A DNA stretch of 64,000 bases, taken from the NCBI RefSeq assembly GCF_026898155.1, contig NZ_CP114029.1:2832001-2896000 (forward strand), written 5' to 3'. Below are positions 8,994 to 17,366 of this stretch, piece after piece. Each line of letters begins with the position of its first letter. Position 1 is the first letter of the stretch. The DNA comes from Jiella pelagia. Its GTDB lineage: Bacteria; Pseudomonadota; Alphaproteobacteria; Rhizobiales; Rhizobiaceae. Under the pieces are notes generated by a model. The model was not told the origin of the DNA, searched no databases, and worked only from the letters and a program-made list of their open reading frames with translations. A program made the position numbers and the translations under genes.

Positions 8994-9056
8994 GAGATGC
9001 TCCAACGCGTGGACCCGCGCCCGGTGAGGGGCGGGGCCACGCGTGATCCGTCGCGA

Positions 9057-10049
9057 TTATTCCTGGATGCGGCCAGTCTCGGCCAGGAAGGTCTTCAGCG
9101 TTTCGAAGGATTGCTGATACTGCTCCTGTGCCGCCTCGGGGCCTGCGGGCGTCAGGGTCAGCCCGGCTTCCGCGAAGGCCTTCTGCGCCTCGTCCGATTC
9201 CAGAACCTTCAGAAAGCCGTCAGCCAGATAGGCCTTGCGGTCGTCCGGAACCCCGGCCGGCAAGGTGAAGATCCGGGTCGCACCCCAGGCCTGGCCGCCT
9301 GCCGGCACGCCGAGTTCGGACAGCGTCGGCGTGTCGGGCAGCATGGGATGGCGCTTGTCGCCGGTCACGGCGACGGGCTTCAGATCGCCGGAGTCAACAT
9401 ATTGACCGATCTCCGAATAGAAGCTCGCCGTGGCGTCGACGTCGCCAGCCAGAAGCGCCACCACGCCCTGCTTGCCGCCGTCGAACGGAATGAAGTTGAA
9501 CTCAACGTCCTTTGAGCGTTCGATGAACTCGCTGACGAACAGGAAGACGCTGTTCGGATTCATGCCGACCTGCAGCGGCGTTTCCTTGGCATGGGCGATG
9601 ATCTCGTCGAACGACATCTTGCCGACGTCGGACTTGGCGTTGACGACCCAGACCATCGGATCGAAGCTGATCTCGTTGATGGGCGTGAACTCGTCCAGCT
9701 CGAACGGCGCATTCTTCAAGAGGATGTCGGTGTAGAGAAACGGATTGGCCAGCACGCCGACGGTGTAGCCGTCGGGGTCGGTGTTCTTGGCAAGGCTGGT
9801 ATGGCCGACCATGCCGGCGCCGCCGACGCGGTTTTCCACCCGGATGTCGATGCCCATCTGTTCCTCGGCGAGCTTGGCGAAGGTACGGGCGGTGACGTCG
9901 ACCGCGCCGCCTGCCGGATAGACCACGACGAGGCTGATCGGGCGTTGCGGAAAGTCCGCCGGCTTTTCCTGGGCGTTGACGGATACGGTCGCGAGCGACG
10001 CCGCCGTCGCCAGAGCAAGGCCAAGCCCGCGCAAGATATTCTTTTTCAT
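9057..10049 (-). CDS. tctC: Tripartite tricarboxylate transporter substrate-binding protein (Bug/TctC)
   Basis: A 330-residue periplasmic binding protein of the Bug family. A Sec-type signal (MKKN, then a hydrophobic stretch ending VNAQ) is followed by the mature-start motif FPQRPISLVVVYPAGGAVD. The segments ENRVGGAGMVG and DGYTVGV are characteristic. It captures a carboxylate in the periplasm for the TctAB channel. It is divergent from the LysR gene across a 300-base spacer, so that regulator probably controls it. The substrate is not predictable; di- and tricarboxylates and nicotinate-like acids are all known in the family. Confidence 0.93.
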   Translation of the reverse strand: MKKNILRGLGLALATAASLATVSVNAQEKPADFPQRPISLVVVYPAGGAVDVTARTFAKLAEEQMGIDIRVENRVGGAGMVGHTSLAKNTDPDGYTVGVLANPFLYTDILLKNAPFELDEFTPINEISFDPMVWVVNAKSDVGKMSFDEIIAHAKETPLQVGMNPNSVFLFVSEFIERSKDVEFNFIPFDGGKQGVVALLAGDVDATASFYSEIGQYVDSGDLKPVAVTGDKRHPMLPDTPTLSELGVPAGGQAWGATRIFTLPAGVPDDRKAYLADGFLKVLESDEAQKAFAEAGLTLTPAGPEAAQEQYQQSFETLKTFLAETGRIQE

Positions 10050-10349
10050 CGATTCCTCCCGAGCAAAGCTCTCACGGGGGCCAGCCGATGCCAGGCATCG
10101 ACGAGGCTGCTGCGCGAGAGCAATTCAGCCGGGAGAACGGACCCCTTTCGCACATTCCTCCCGTGCAAAAAGGGCTGCAAATGCTGCTCCCGAGCCTTCA
10201 CGACCACCACTATGAAGGCCTTCTTGACTATGTCTAATTATTTTATCTGATCCTTTAAGAACCGCTCCTTATCACGTATCGATCGCGCATCTTGGGAGGC
10301 GGCGCCGCGTTCGGGCGGCATCGAACCAGAAGAGCGAGGATTGAGCACG
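10050..10349. promoter_or_regulatory. tctC / lysR divergent promoter region with TAAAATAATT motif
   Basis: The 300 bases between tctC and the LysR gene hold no gene. The AT-rich patch at 10236-10249 reads, on the minus strand, CAGATAAAATAATT. The near-identical CAGTAAAATAATT occurs at 11300-11312, upstream of the 2-hydroxyacid dehydrogenase gene. A motif shared by the two operons flanking a LysR gene is a candidate binding site, or else a shared promoter element. Confidence 0.4.
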
Positions 10350-11276
10350 ATGGATCGTCGGCGTCTGGAATGTTTCGTCGTCCTGGCCGAAGAGCTGCAT
10401 TTCGGCCGCGCGGCCGACCGCAGCGGCATCAGCCAGCCGGGCCTCAGCCAGCAGCTGCGCCAGCTCGAGGAGCAGCTGCAGGTCCAGCTGCTCAACCGCA
10501 GCAAGCGGCAGGTCTCGATGACGCGGGCCGGCGAGGTCTTCCTCGGCGAGGCGCGGAAGATCCTGCGCTCCATGGAAACCGCCGTCGAACTGACCCGGCA
10601 GACCGACGACGGATTGATCGGCAACTTGCGCGTCGGCACGACGCCCTCGGCCCTCTTCATCACCATGCCGGAGATCGTCCTGCGGTTTCGCGCGATGCTG
10701 CCGCAGGTCCATGTCGAGGTGCAACAGATGACCACCGACGAGCAGGTGGCGGCGCTGGGCAGCGGCGATATTCACGTCGGCCTCCTGCACCCGCCGATCG
10801 ACGATCCTTCCTTGCGCTGCGATCTCCTGGCGGAAATGCCCTTCAAGGTGGTGATGTCGGAAGCCAATCCGCTCGCCAAAAAGCCGACGTTGACCCTCGC
10901 CGACCTCGCCCGGGAGACCTTCATCCTGTTTCCGCGGGGCGTCGGGCCGCATGTCTACGACCATCTCATCGCGCTCTGCCACGAAGCCGGCTTCAGTCCG
11001 CGCAAGATCGTCGAAATCTCCCCCGCCCAGTCGATCGTCGCGATGGCCGCCTGCAATCTCGGAATCGGCTTCGTCGCCGCGCAGGTTCAGCACTACGACC
11101 GCGCCTTCGCGACCTATCGCACCCTTCAGCCGGTGACGCCGCGGCTGAGCGTTGCCGCCGCCTATCCGGCCAATGGCGCCGTTCCGATGGCGTTGCAGTT
11201 CGTCGCGGTCGGCAGGGCCGCCTTGGCAGGCTACCGCACGGCCAGCGCAAGCGACCCGGCAGGGGATGTCGCCTGA
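10350..11276 (+). CDS. LysR family transcriptional regulator
   Basis: A 308-residue LysR-type regulator. The N-terminal winged helix-turn-helix (residues 1-60) contains FGRAADRSGISQPGLSQQLRQLEEQL, with the family's conserved recognition helix; the remainder is the co-inducer-binding domain. It lies between the divergent tctCBA operon and the downstream 2-hydroxyacid dehydrogenase/dehydratase operon and is the obvious candidate regulator of both. The ATG at 10350 is preferred to the TTG at 10341 on spacing from GAGGA. The effector is presumably the transported acid or an intermediate. Confidence 0.92.
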   Translation: MDRRRLECFVVLAEELHFGRAADRSGISQPGLSQQLRQLEEQLQVQLLNRSKRQVSMTRAGEVFLGEARKILRSMETAVELTRQTDDGLIGNLRVGTTPSALFITMPEIVLRFRAMLPQVHVEVQQMTTDEQVAALGSGDIHVGLLHPPIDDPSLRCDLLAEMPFKVVMSEANPLAKKPTLTLADLARETFILFPRGVGPHVYDHLIALCHEAGFSPRKIVEISPAQSIVAMAACNLGIGFVAAQVQHYDRAFATYRTLQPVTPRLSVAAAYPANGAVPMALQFVAVGRAALAGYRTASASDPAGDVA

Positions 11277-11299
11277 TTAGGAGGGCTTATCAGTCCATC

Positions 11300-11312
11300 C
11301 AGTAAAATAATT
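11300..11312 (+). promoter_or_regulatory. Candidate LysR-linked element upstream of the 2-hydroxyacid dehydrogenase
   Basis: CAGTAAAATAATT lies 60 bases before the ATG at 11373 and matches the element in the tctC promoter (10236-10249, opposite strand) apart from one inserted A. Two copies on the two operons beside one LysR gene suggest co-regulation. Spacing suits either an activator site or a -10-type element. Confidence 0.35.
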
Positions 11313-11372
11313 GGACCACATGAAGAGCCGGGAATAGCGTCGCTTCCCATCGGTGGGAGGCCGAACGAAGCG

Positions 11373-12359
11373 ATGAAGATATTCATGATCGGCGAGGCCG
11401 CCAATCACGCCGGCATCCTGGCCGCCAGCCTGCAGCAGCCCCACGAAATCGTTCCCTTGTCCCGCGAGGCGGCGCAATCCGATGCGCATGACGGCCTGAT
11501 CGGGGCCGGCGACGTGGTGATCTCGCTGCGTCTGAAGCGAACCGGAAACCCGTTCCCGCCCGTCCGGCTGCTGCATGTGCCGGGCGCCGGGCTGGACGGG
11601 ATCGATTTCGGCTCGCTTGCCCCCGACACCGCCATCTGCAACGTCTTCGAGCATGAGATCCCGATTGCCGAATACGTGCTGTCGGCAATGCTGGAATGGG
11701 AAATCCGCGCGGTAGAGATGCGCCGCACCTTCACCCCCGAGACATGGCCGGACGTCTACCGCGAGCGCGTGCCGCATGGCGAGATCTACGGCAAGACGCT
11801 CTGCGTCGTCGGCTTCGGCCGGATCGGCCGGGCCATCGCCACCCGTGCCAAGGCCTTCGGCATGCGCATCCTGGCTTTGGACGCCTATGCCGGCGACCTC
11901 GGGCCAGCCGACGAGATCCTGCCGCCGCAGGAACTGGACCGTCTTCTGCCGGAGGTCGACTATCTCGTCCTCGCCTGCCCGCTCACCAAGGCGACCACCG
12001 GCCTGATCGGCAAGGCTCAGCTGGTGGCGATGAAGCCGACCGCCGTCCTGATCAACATCTCACGGGCCGAGATCGCCGACGAGGCGTCGCTGTTCGAGGC
12101 TTTGGCGCAGAAGACCATCGGCGGCGCCTGCCTCGACGTCTGGTATCGCTATCCGGCAGGCTCGAGCGACCGTGTGGAGCCTTCGAGCTTCCCGTTCCAC
12201 ACGCTCGAAAACGCCGTCTGCACGCCGCATTCCTCCGCCTGGACGCGGCAGCTGCCGCAGCGGCGCTATGCCTTCATTGCCGAAAATCTCAACCGGCTCG
12301 CCCGCGGCGAGCCCCTGCGCAACGTGGTCCGGGCGCCCGGCGCCGGACCTGCGAAATAG
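11373..12359 (+). CDS. D-isomer-specific 2-hydroxyacid dehydrogenase family protein
   Basis: A 328-residue NAD(P)-dependent dehydrogenase interconverting 2-hydroxy and 2-oxo acids. The Rossmann motif GFGRIGRA is near residue 150, the catalytic Arg is about R231 in NISRAE, and the catalytic His is about H286 in TPHSSAW. Between them, SLFEALAQKTIGGACLDVW is the usual block. It is first in a plus-strand set with an enolase-superfamily dehydratase and an iron-type dehydrogenase (gaps of 17 and 3 bases). Together these suggest stepwise oxidation and dehydration of a hydroxylated acid imported by TctABC; the exact acid is unknown. Confidence 0.9.
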   Translation: MKIFMIGEAANHAGILAASLQQPHEIVPLSREAAQSDAHDGLIGAGDVVISLRLKRTGNPFPPVRLLHVPGAGLDGIDFGSLAPDTAICNVFEHEIPIAEYVLSAMLEWEIRAVEMRRTFTPETWPDVYRERVPHGEIYGKTLCVVGFGRIGRAIATRAKAFGMRILALDAYAGDLGPADEILPPQELDRLLPEVDYLVLACPLTKATTGLIGKAQLVAMKPTAVLINISRAEIADEASLFEALAQKTIGGACLDVWYRYPAGSSDRVEPSSFPFHTLENAVCTPHSSAWTRQLPQRRYAFIAENLNRLARGEPLRNVVRAPGAGPAK

Positions 12360-12376
12360 TCGGAGCCGACAGAGCG

Positions 12377-13567
12377 ATGTCCAGCCACAGCCCGATCCGC
12401 ATCACCGGGGTGACGACCCTCGTCGTCAACGCCGAGATGCGCAACTGGATCTTCGTGAAGGTCGAGACGGACCAGGACGGCCTTTACGGCTGGGGCGAGG
12501 CCAGCCTCAACTGGAAGACCCGCGCCGTCGCGGCCACCGTGGAGGATCTCGAGCCGCTGTTGATCGGCAAGGACCCGCGCGACATCGAGCAGATCGTCCG
12601 CATCCTCAACAAGCACAGCTATTATAAACTCGGCATCATCGGCGCGACCGCGATCAGCGGCATCGAGCATGCGCTCTGGGACATCTTCGGCAAGAGCGTC
12701 GGCCTGCCGGTGTGGCGTCTGCTCGGCGGCCAGACCCGCAACGAGGTTCGCGTCTATACCCATCTCGGCCTCGGCGACATGCGCTCGGTCTACGAGACCT
12801 TCGACGAGGGCGCGCTGCGCGACAAGGCGCTTGCCGTGGTCGAGAAGGGCTATGACGCGCTGAAGGTCGTGTTCATTCCCTATTCGCACTATTCCGTCGA
12901 CATCCCTTCGCGCAGGCATGTCGGGCGGCTGATGAAGGTGCTGCGGGAAGCGGTCGGCGAGAGCGTCGACATCATGGTCGACTTCCACGGCCGGCCCGCC
13001 ACCGTCGCCGGCGCGCTGCAATATATCGAGGAGCTGGCGCCCTACCGACCCATGTTCTGCGAGGAGCCGGTGCAGCCCGGCGACACCCAGGCGCTGAAGA
13101 TGGTCACCGATCGCGCCAACTGCCCGATCGCCTCGGGCGAGCGTCTCGTCGGCTACAAGGAATTCGAGCCGTTGTTCGAGCAGAAGGCCCTGCACATCAT
13201 CCAGCCGGACCTCAACCATACGGGCGGCATTCTTGAGGGCAAGAAGATCGCGGCGGCCGCCGAACAGGCAATGATGGGCGTCGCCCCGCACAATCCGAAC
13301 GGCCCGATCGCCGGCGCCGCGGCGCTGCACTACGACATCTCGATCCCCAATTTCGTCATCCAGGAAGAGATGTCCGGCGCCGTGCCCTGGTACGACGACG
13401 TCGTCTCGACGCCGATGCGGCGCGTCGGCTCCGCCTGGCAGATCCCGCACGCGCCGGGCCTCGGCGTCGAGATCAACGAGGCCGAGGCGGCCAAGCATCC
13501 CTTCAAGCCGGAAGTCATGCACACCCTGGGTGCGGTGCTCGGCGACGGCACCATCGTGGACTGGTAG
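12377..13567 (+). CDS. Mandelate racemase / D-galactonate dehydratase-like enolase superfamily enzyme
   Basis: A 396-residue enolase-superfamily protein. Metal ligands of the barrel are visible: Asp in VDFHGRP, Glu in CEEPVQP and Glu in ASGERLVG. The barrel end contains QPDLNHTGG, APHNPNGP and FVIQEE, which is the pattern of sugar-acid dehydratases such as D-galactonate and D-mannonate dehydratases, where the His in PHNPNGP acts in catalysis. It likely dehydrates a polyhydroxy acid to a 2-keto-3-deoxy acid. Which acid is unclear, since many subgroup members were misassigned by similarity. It is 17 bases behind the 2-hydroxyacid dehydrogenase and 3 bases before the iron-type dehydrogenase. Confidence 0.88.
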   Translation: MSSHSPIRITGVTTLVVNAEMRNWIFVKVETDQDGLYGWGEASLNWKTRAVAATVEDLEPLLIGKDPRDIEQIVRILNKHSYYKLGIIGATAISGIEHALWDIFGKSVGLPVWRLLGGQTRNEVRVYTHLGLGDMRSVYETFDEGALRDKALAVVEKGYDALKVVFIPYSHYSVDIPSRRHVGRLMKVLREAVGESVDIMVDFHGRPATVAGALQYIEELAPYRPMFCEEPVQPGDTQALKMVTDRANCPIASGERLVGYKEFEPLFEQKALHIIQPDLNHTGGILEGKKIAAAAEQAMMGVAPHNPNGPIAGAAALHYDISIPNFVIQEEMSGAVPWYDDVVSTPMRRVGSAWQIPHAPGLGVEINEAEAAKHPFKPEVMHTLGAVLGDGTIVDW

Positions 13568-13570
13568 AAC

Positions 13571-14680
13571 ATGAACGTAGCAGCCAACTTCGCCGCGGCC
13601 CACACGCCCGCCGCCTTCGACACGCCGGGCGACGTCTACAACGCCACTCCGCCCCGCATCGTCTTCGGCGCCGGCGCCGCCCGTGGGATCGCTGAGGAAG
13701 TCGAACGGCTCGGCGCCAAACGCGCGCTGGTGTTGTCCACACCAGGCCGCGGCGAGATGGCAAAACGCGTCGTCGCGCAGCTGGGCGACCTGTGCATCGG
13801 CCTGATGCCCGAGGCGGTCTCGCAGGTGCCGATCGAACTCGCTCGTGCCTGCCGCCTGAGAGCGACGGAGATGGGCGCCGACTGCCTGGTCAGCGTCGGC
13901 GGCGGGGCGTCGATCGGCCTCGGCAAGGGCATCTCGCTGGAACTCGGCCTGCCGATCATCGCGATCCCGACCACCTATTCGGGCTCGGAGATGACCGGCT
14001 TCTGCGGCATCACCATCGACGGCGTGAAGCGCATGCACACCAGCCTCAAGATGCTGGCGGCAACGGTGATCTACGACCCGGAACTGACCTTGTCCCTGCC
14101 GCTCGACGTCAGCGCAGCCAGCGCGATGAACGCGCTCGCCCACTGTGTCGATGCGGTCTACGTTCCGACCATCAGCCCGATCAATGCCTTCGCAGCGGCG
14201 AGCGGCGCCAGGGCCATCGCGGATGGCCTGCGCGGCGTGGCGGCCGATCCGAGCAATCTCGACGCCCGCACGCAGCTTCTCTACGGCGCCTATCTCGGCG
14301 GCGCCGCCCTCACGGGCGGCTTCGCACTCCAGCATGGGCTGGCCCATACGCTGGGCGGATCCTTCGGCGTTGCGCACGGTCTGTCGCATGCGCTCGTGCT
14401 GGCCCATGTCACGGCCTACAATGCGCAGTTCGCGGCGGATCAGATCGGCATGATCGAGTCGGCCCTGGCCGTCCCCTCGCTCGGCGGAGCGATCTTCGAC
14501 CTTCTCGCCGAAGTCGGACTGCCGAACAGCTTGTCGGCGGTCGGCATCACGAAAGACCAGGTTGCCGAGATCGTGCGGATCACGGTGGAGACGGACAACG
14601 GTCTCAATCCGGCACCGGTCACCGAGGATGCCGTTCGGCGCATCACGCTAGCAGCCCTCTACGGCGAACGTCCGCAATAG
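13571..14680 (+). CDS. Iron-containing alcohol dehydrogenase / maleylacetate reductase family
   Basis: A 369-residue protein of the group III dehydrogenase fold. Nucleotide-binding SVGGGASIGLGK is near residue 115 and PTTYSGSEMTG near 135. Metal-binding histidines are provided by NALAHCVDA, HGLAHTLGG and HGLSHALVLAH. The short C-terminal domain and PTTYSGSEMT pattern fit maleylacetate reductases better than typical Fe-alcohol dehydrogenases. It starts 3 bases after the dehydratase stop, so the genes are cotranscribed. In this operon it may reduce or oxidise an intermediate of hydroxy-acid breakdown. A weak GGCGGCC / GGCCGCC inverted repeat follows at 14689-14714. Confidence 0.87.
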   Translation: MNVAANFAAAHTPAAFDTPGDVYNATPPRIVFGAGAARGIAEEVERLGAKRALVLSTPGRGEMAKRVVAQLGDLCIGLMPEAVSQVPIELARACRLRATEMGADCLVSVGGGASIGLGKGISLELGLPIIAIPTTYSGSEMTGFCGITIDGVKRMHTSLKMLAATVIYDPELTLSLPLDVSAASAMNALAHCVDAVYVPTISPINAFAAASGARAIADGLRGVAADPSNLDARTQLLYGAYLGGAALTGGFALQHGLAHTLGGSFGVAHGLSHALVLAHVTAYNAQFAADQIGMIESALAVPSLGGAIFDLLAEVGLPNSLSAVGITKDQVAEIVRITVETDNGLNPAPVTEDAVRRITLAALYGERPQ

Positions 14681-14843
14681 CCTTCACCGGCGGCCCCATG
14701 CTCGTTCGGCCGCCATGGGCGAGTCTCTCGGCGCGGTGATCCGGGCGATGCGGCTGCGCCCGGATCTGCGGATTGGGATGCCGATCGGCCTCGTCGTCGA
14801 TCTAGCTCGGGCGCGTCGAGCCCCCCTTGGCGAAGTCGTCTCT

Positions 14844-15260
14844 TCAGGCGAGTTCGAAGCGGATCTGCTGCGCGCCCTTCCACAGGACGGTTGTGCCGAG
14901 GTCGTGCAGCCTTTCGAGGCCCGAGGTCAGGGTGATGAAGTGGTTGCCCGCCAGCTGGCCCATCTTCGAGGCGAAATGGACGCCGCCATAGGCGAGCAGG
15001 ATCTCGGTCTCGCTGATGCCGCCGGGATAAAGGATGATCTGGCCGGGCGCCGGATAGCTCGTGTGGTTCTCGTAGCCGACGCCGAAGTCGGTGTCGCCCA
15101 GCGGCACCCAGACGCCTTCGCCGCTCCAGCGCACATGGACGATCTGGCTCTCATAGGGCAGGCGCTCGAGGAACGCCGCGGAGGTCTTCGGGGCGAGTTC
15201 CGTCTCCAGCCTGGCGTCGAAGGTGAACTCGCCGGCGGTGATCTTGAGGGCTTTGGGCAT
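14844..15260 (-). CDS. DUF3830 family protein (cyclophilin-like fold)
   Basis: A 138-residue protein of the DUF3830 family, whose solved members have a cyclophilin-like beta-barrel without known catalytic function. The sequence reads from KITAGEFTFDARLE through PGQIILYPGG and LLAYGGVHFASKMGQLAGNH, the conserved part of the family. It is the last gene of the minus-strand set running from the fused oxidase through ATPase, phosphotriesterase-like hydrolase, GntR and M20 hydrolase. DUF3830 genes are often found beside amidohydrolases and amino-acid transport genes, as here. Function unknown. Confidence 0.85.
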   Translation of the reverse strand: MPKALKITAGEFTFDARLETELAPKTSAAFLERLPYESQIVHVRWSGEGVWVPLGDTDFGVGYENHTSYPAPGQIILYPGGISETEILLAYGGVHFASKMGQLAGNHFITLTSGLERLHDLGTTVLWKGAQQIRFELA

Positions 15261-15308
15261 GATGGTCCTTTCGGAAGGGGAAGGTCGGTGGAGGTGAAGG
15301 GGTGACGT

Positions 15309-16649
15309 CTATCCGGCGAGTTCTAAGCCGCACCAGGCCGCGACGATCCTGGCTGTGACCGCAATCGTGCGCAAATAGTCCGCCACGTCCACCCATTCGT
15401 CGTGGCCGCCGGCCATGGTCAGGCCGCCGCAGAGCGGGCCGTAGCCGACGGTCGGGATCGCCTTCTGGACGACGGGATTGCGGATGTCGCTGGAGGTGTG
15501 GAGCGGATTGACTTGCGGTCGGGCGCCAGCGCTCGAAAGCGTCCCCGCGACAAGACGGTAGAGGTCGCTGTCGCGGTCGGTTTCGGCCGCGCTCACCCCG
15601 GCGAGCCAGTCGATCAGGGGTGGATGATCACGCAGCCACGGGGAGGTCTGGCCGCTCCGTTCCACCGCCCGGGCGATTTCAGCCCTCGCCGCATCCAGAT
15701 CCTCGCCCGGCACCAGCGACATCGCGGCCGTCAGGCGGCAGCTCGGCCCGATGCGCGGCGAGCCGCCGGTTGATCCGTAGTCGCAGTGGGTGATCATCAG
15801 GTTGGTCGAGCGGCCGACGGCCTCCTTGAGCAGCGGATGGTTCACACGCTCGCCACGCTCGGCATCGAGGCCCTGCAGCGCTGCGACGACAGCCATCGCC
15901 TCGGCGAACGGGTTGACGCCGAGATGGGCGAAGGCGGTGTGGGCAGGTTCGTTGGTCTCGGGCGGGCGCCCTTCGACGGTCACCTGGAACTCGATCTGGC
16001 CGGGCGCGAACGCCTTGATCTCGTCGAGGCCTTTGCCGGATTCGGCCGGGTGGAGATAGACAGCGGCATCGGCGTCGAGCCCGCGATGGAGAGCGGCGGC
16101 GATGCCCCGGCGATGGCTCTTCGAGGGTGCCGAGACCAGAGCAAGCGGCGCGGCGGGAGACAGCCCTGCCGCCTTCAGGAGAGCGACGCTTCGGATCATG
16201 ACGGCGATGCCGGCGAGATCGTCCGCGACGCCCCAGCCGGTCATCCGCCCCTCGGCGATCCGTGCTGTGAACGGGTCGGCCTGCCATGCCGGTGCCTCGC
16301 GATGGGGCTCGGGATCGGGGTGGGCAAAAAGGATCAGGCTTCGCCCGGTGCCGTCGGTGTGCCCGCTCAATCGGCCGACGAGGCAGCGTTCGATCTGCTG
16401 GCCGCCCGGCTGTTCGGCGGCGAATTCGGCGACGAGGGGGACGGCGGCCGGATCGTAGTCGAAGCTCTCGTCCTCGCAACCGAGGGTCTTCATCTCCGCC
16501 GCGATGAGCGCGTCGATTTCGGAACGGCCGCCGCGCCCGGCCGCGATCAGCCGGGCGAGCAGGTTGAGGCTCGCCTCTTCGGTCGACATGGCGCCTTCCG
16601 AGAGCCGATCCGCGAGGTCATAGCTCCGGTTGAAGTCATTCTTGCTCAT
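15309..16649 (-). CDS. M20 family peptidase/deacylase-like protein lacking the usual Glu pair
   Basis: A 446-residue protein with the M20 (ArgE/DapE/aminoacylase) layout. The first metal His is in LFAHPDPEPH and the bridging Asp in GVADDLAG. Late ligand candidates are in HPAESG and HTSSDIRNP. At the place where M20 enzymes carry the catalytic/metal Glu-Glu pair, the sequence reads SAPSKSHRRG, with no acidic residue. It may be inactive, mechanistically altered, or misaligned there. The start overlaps the GntR stop by 4 bases (ATGA), giving translational coupling. In context it may hydrolyse an N-acyl or amide substrate imported by the amino-acid ABC system. Confidence 0.82.
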   Translation of the reverse strand: MSKNDFNRSYDLADRLSEGAMSTEEASLNLLARLIAAGRGGRSEIDALIAAEMKTLGCEDESFDYDPAAVPLVAEFAAEQPGGQQIERCLVGRLSGHTDGTGRSLILFAHPDPEPHREAPAWQADPFTARIAEGRMTGWGVADDLAGIAVMIRSVALLKAAGLSPAAPLALVSAPSKSHRRGIAAALHRGLDADAAVYLHPAESGKGLDEIKAFAPGQIEFQVTVEGRPPETNEPAHTAFAHLGVNPFAEAMAVVAALQGLDAERGERVNHPLLKEAVGRSTNLMITHCDYGSTGGSPRIGPSCRLTAAMSLVPGEDLDAARAEIARAVERSGQTSPWLRDHPPLIDWLAGVSAAETDRDSDLYRLVAGTLSSAGARPQVNPLHTSSDIRNPVVQKAIPTVGYGPLCGGLTMAGGHDEWVDVADYLRTIAVTARIVAAWCGLELAG

Positions 16650-17350
16650 AGCCGCGCCATCGTCGTGAGAACATCGTTGGTGAGGCTGCGAATGTGGGCC
16701 TGCATCGCCGCACGGGCCTCGTCCTTGTCCCCCATCCGGATCGCCTCGATTATGGCGATGTGCTCCTCGGTGTCCGGGCGAAAGCGCGACGGCAGGCCTG
16801 ACAGCTCGTAAAGCCGCGTGGTGATCCGCAACGAGGCGATCATCGCGGCCATCACCTCGTTGCCGGAAGCGTCCGCAATCATCTCGTGCAGCCTCTCGTC
16901 GGCCGCCCAGTGAACTTCCGCCGGCACGTCGGGATCGTCCTTCAAGGCGAGCATCGCGTGCTCGACCTCGGCCAGCGGGCCGGGGGCGATGGCGGAGACG
17001 GCGGTGGCGATCGCCTCGCCCTCGAGCAGCTCGCGCAGGCGCATGCTCTGGAAATATTCGCGGTTGGAGACCAGCCGCACCCGGAAGGGCTGGTTGATCT
17101 CCTTCTGGATGAGCCCCGCGTTCTGCAAGAGGAACATCGCCTCGCGCACCGGCGTGCGCGAGATGTCCAGCTCGCCCGCCAGCTTTTCCTCCGAGAGGAT
17201 CTCGCCGCCGGTCAGCCGTCGTTCCATGATCATCGCCCGAATCGCCACATAGGCCTTGCGCCCGAGGCTTTCGCCGTCACCCGGCGCGCGCTTGCGCCGT
17301 TCGATGGTCGATGGGCTCGTTTCGTCCTCAGACATGCCGCGACGGGCCAT
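16646..17350 (-). CDS. GntR family regulator (FCD domain)
   Basis: A 234-residue GntR/FCD regulator. The N-terminal winged HTH includes LSEEKLAGELDISRTPVREAMFLLQNAGLI (residues about 55-85), and the helical C-terminal half is the ligand-binding FCD domain. It sits mid-operon between the phosphotriesterase-like gene (16 bases upstream) and the M20 gene (4-base overlap). The ATG at 17350 has GGAGGAAAGG just before it. The likely target is the divergent promoter at 22100-22217, which carries a TGTATACA palindrome of the type bound by this family. That link is inferred. Confidence 0.9.
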   Translation of the reverse strand: MARRGMSEDETSPSTIERRKRAPGDGESLGRKAYVAIRAMIMERRLTGGEILSEEKLAGELDISRTPVREAMFLLQNAGLIQKEINQPFRVRLVSNREYFQSMRLRELLEGEAIATAVSAIAPGPLAEVEHAMLALKDDPDVPAEVHWAADERLHEMIADASGNEVMAAMIASLRITTRLYELSGLPSRFRPDTEEHIAIIEAIRMGDKDEARAAMQAHIRSLTNDVLTTMARL

Positions 17351-17366
17351 CCTTTCCTCCAGCCGA

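Noticed and set aside
12266..14407. A 713-codon minus-strand frame opposite the enolase-superfamily and iron-dehydrogenase genes
   Set aside because: The plus-strand genes carry full catalytic motifs. The antisense frame is low-complexity and unmatched.
16566..16572. GAGGCTC in the M20 gene as another frameshift site
   Set aside because: The minus-strand frame reads GCG AGC CTC here and stays open with family sequence on both sides. The same holds for 2258-2264 in the CitE-like gene. These are natural sequences, not inserted bases.
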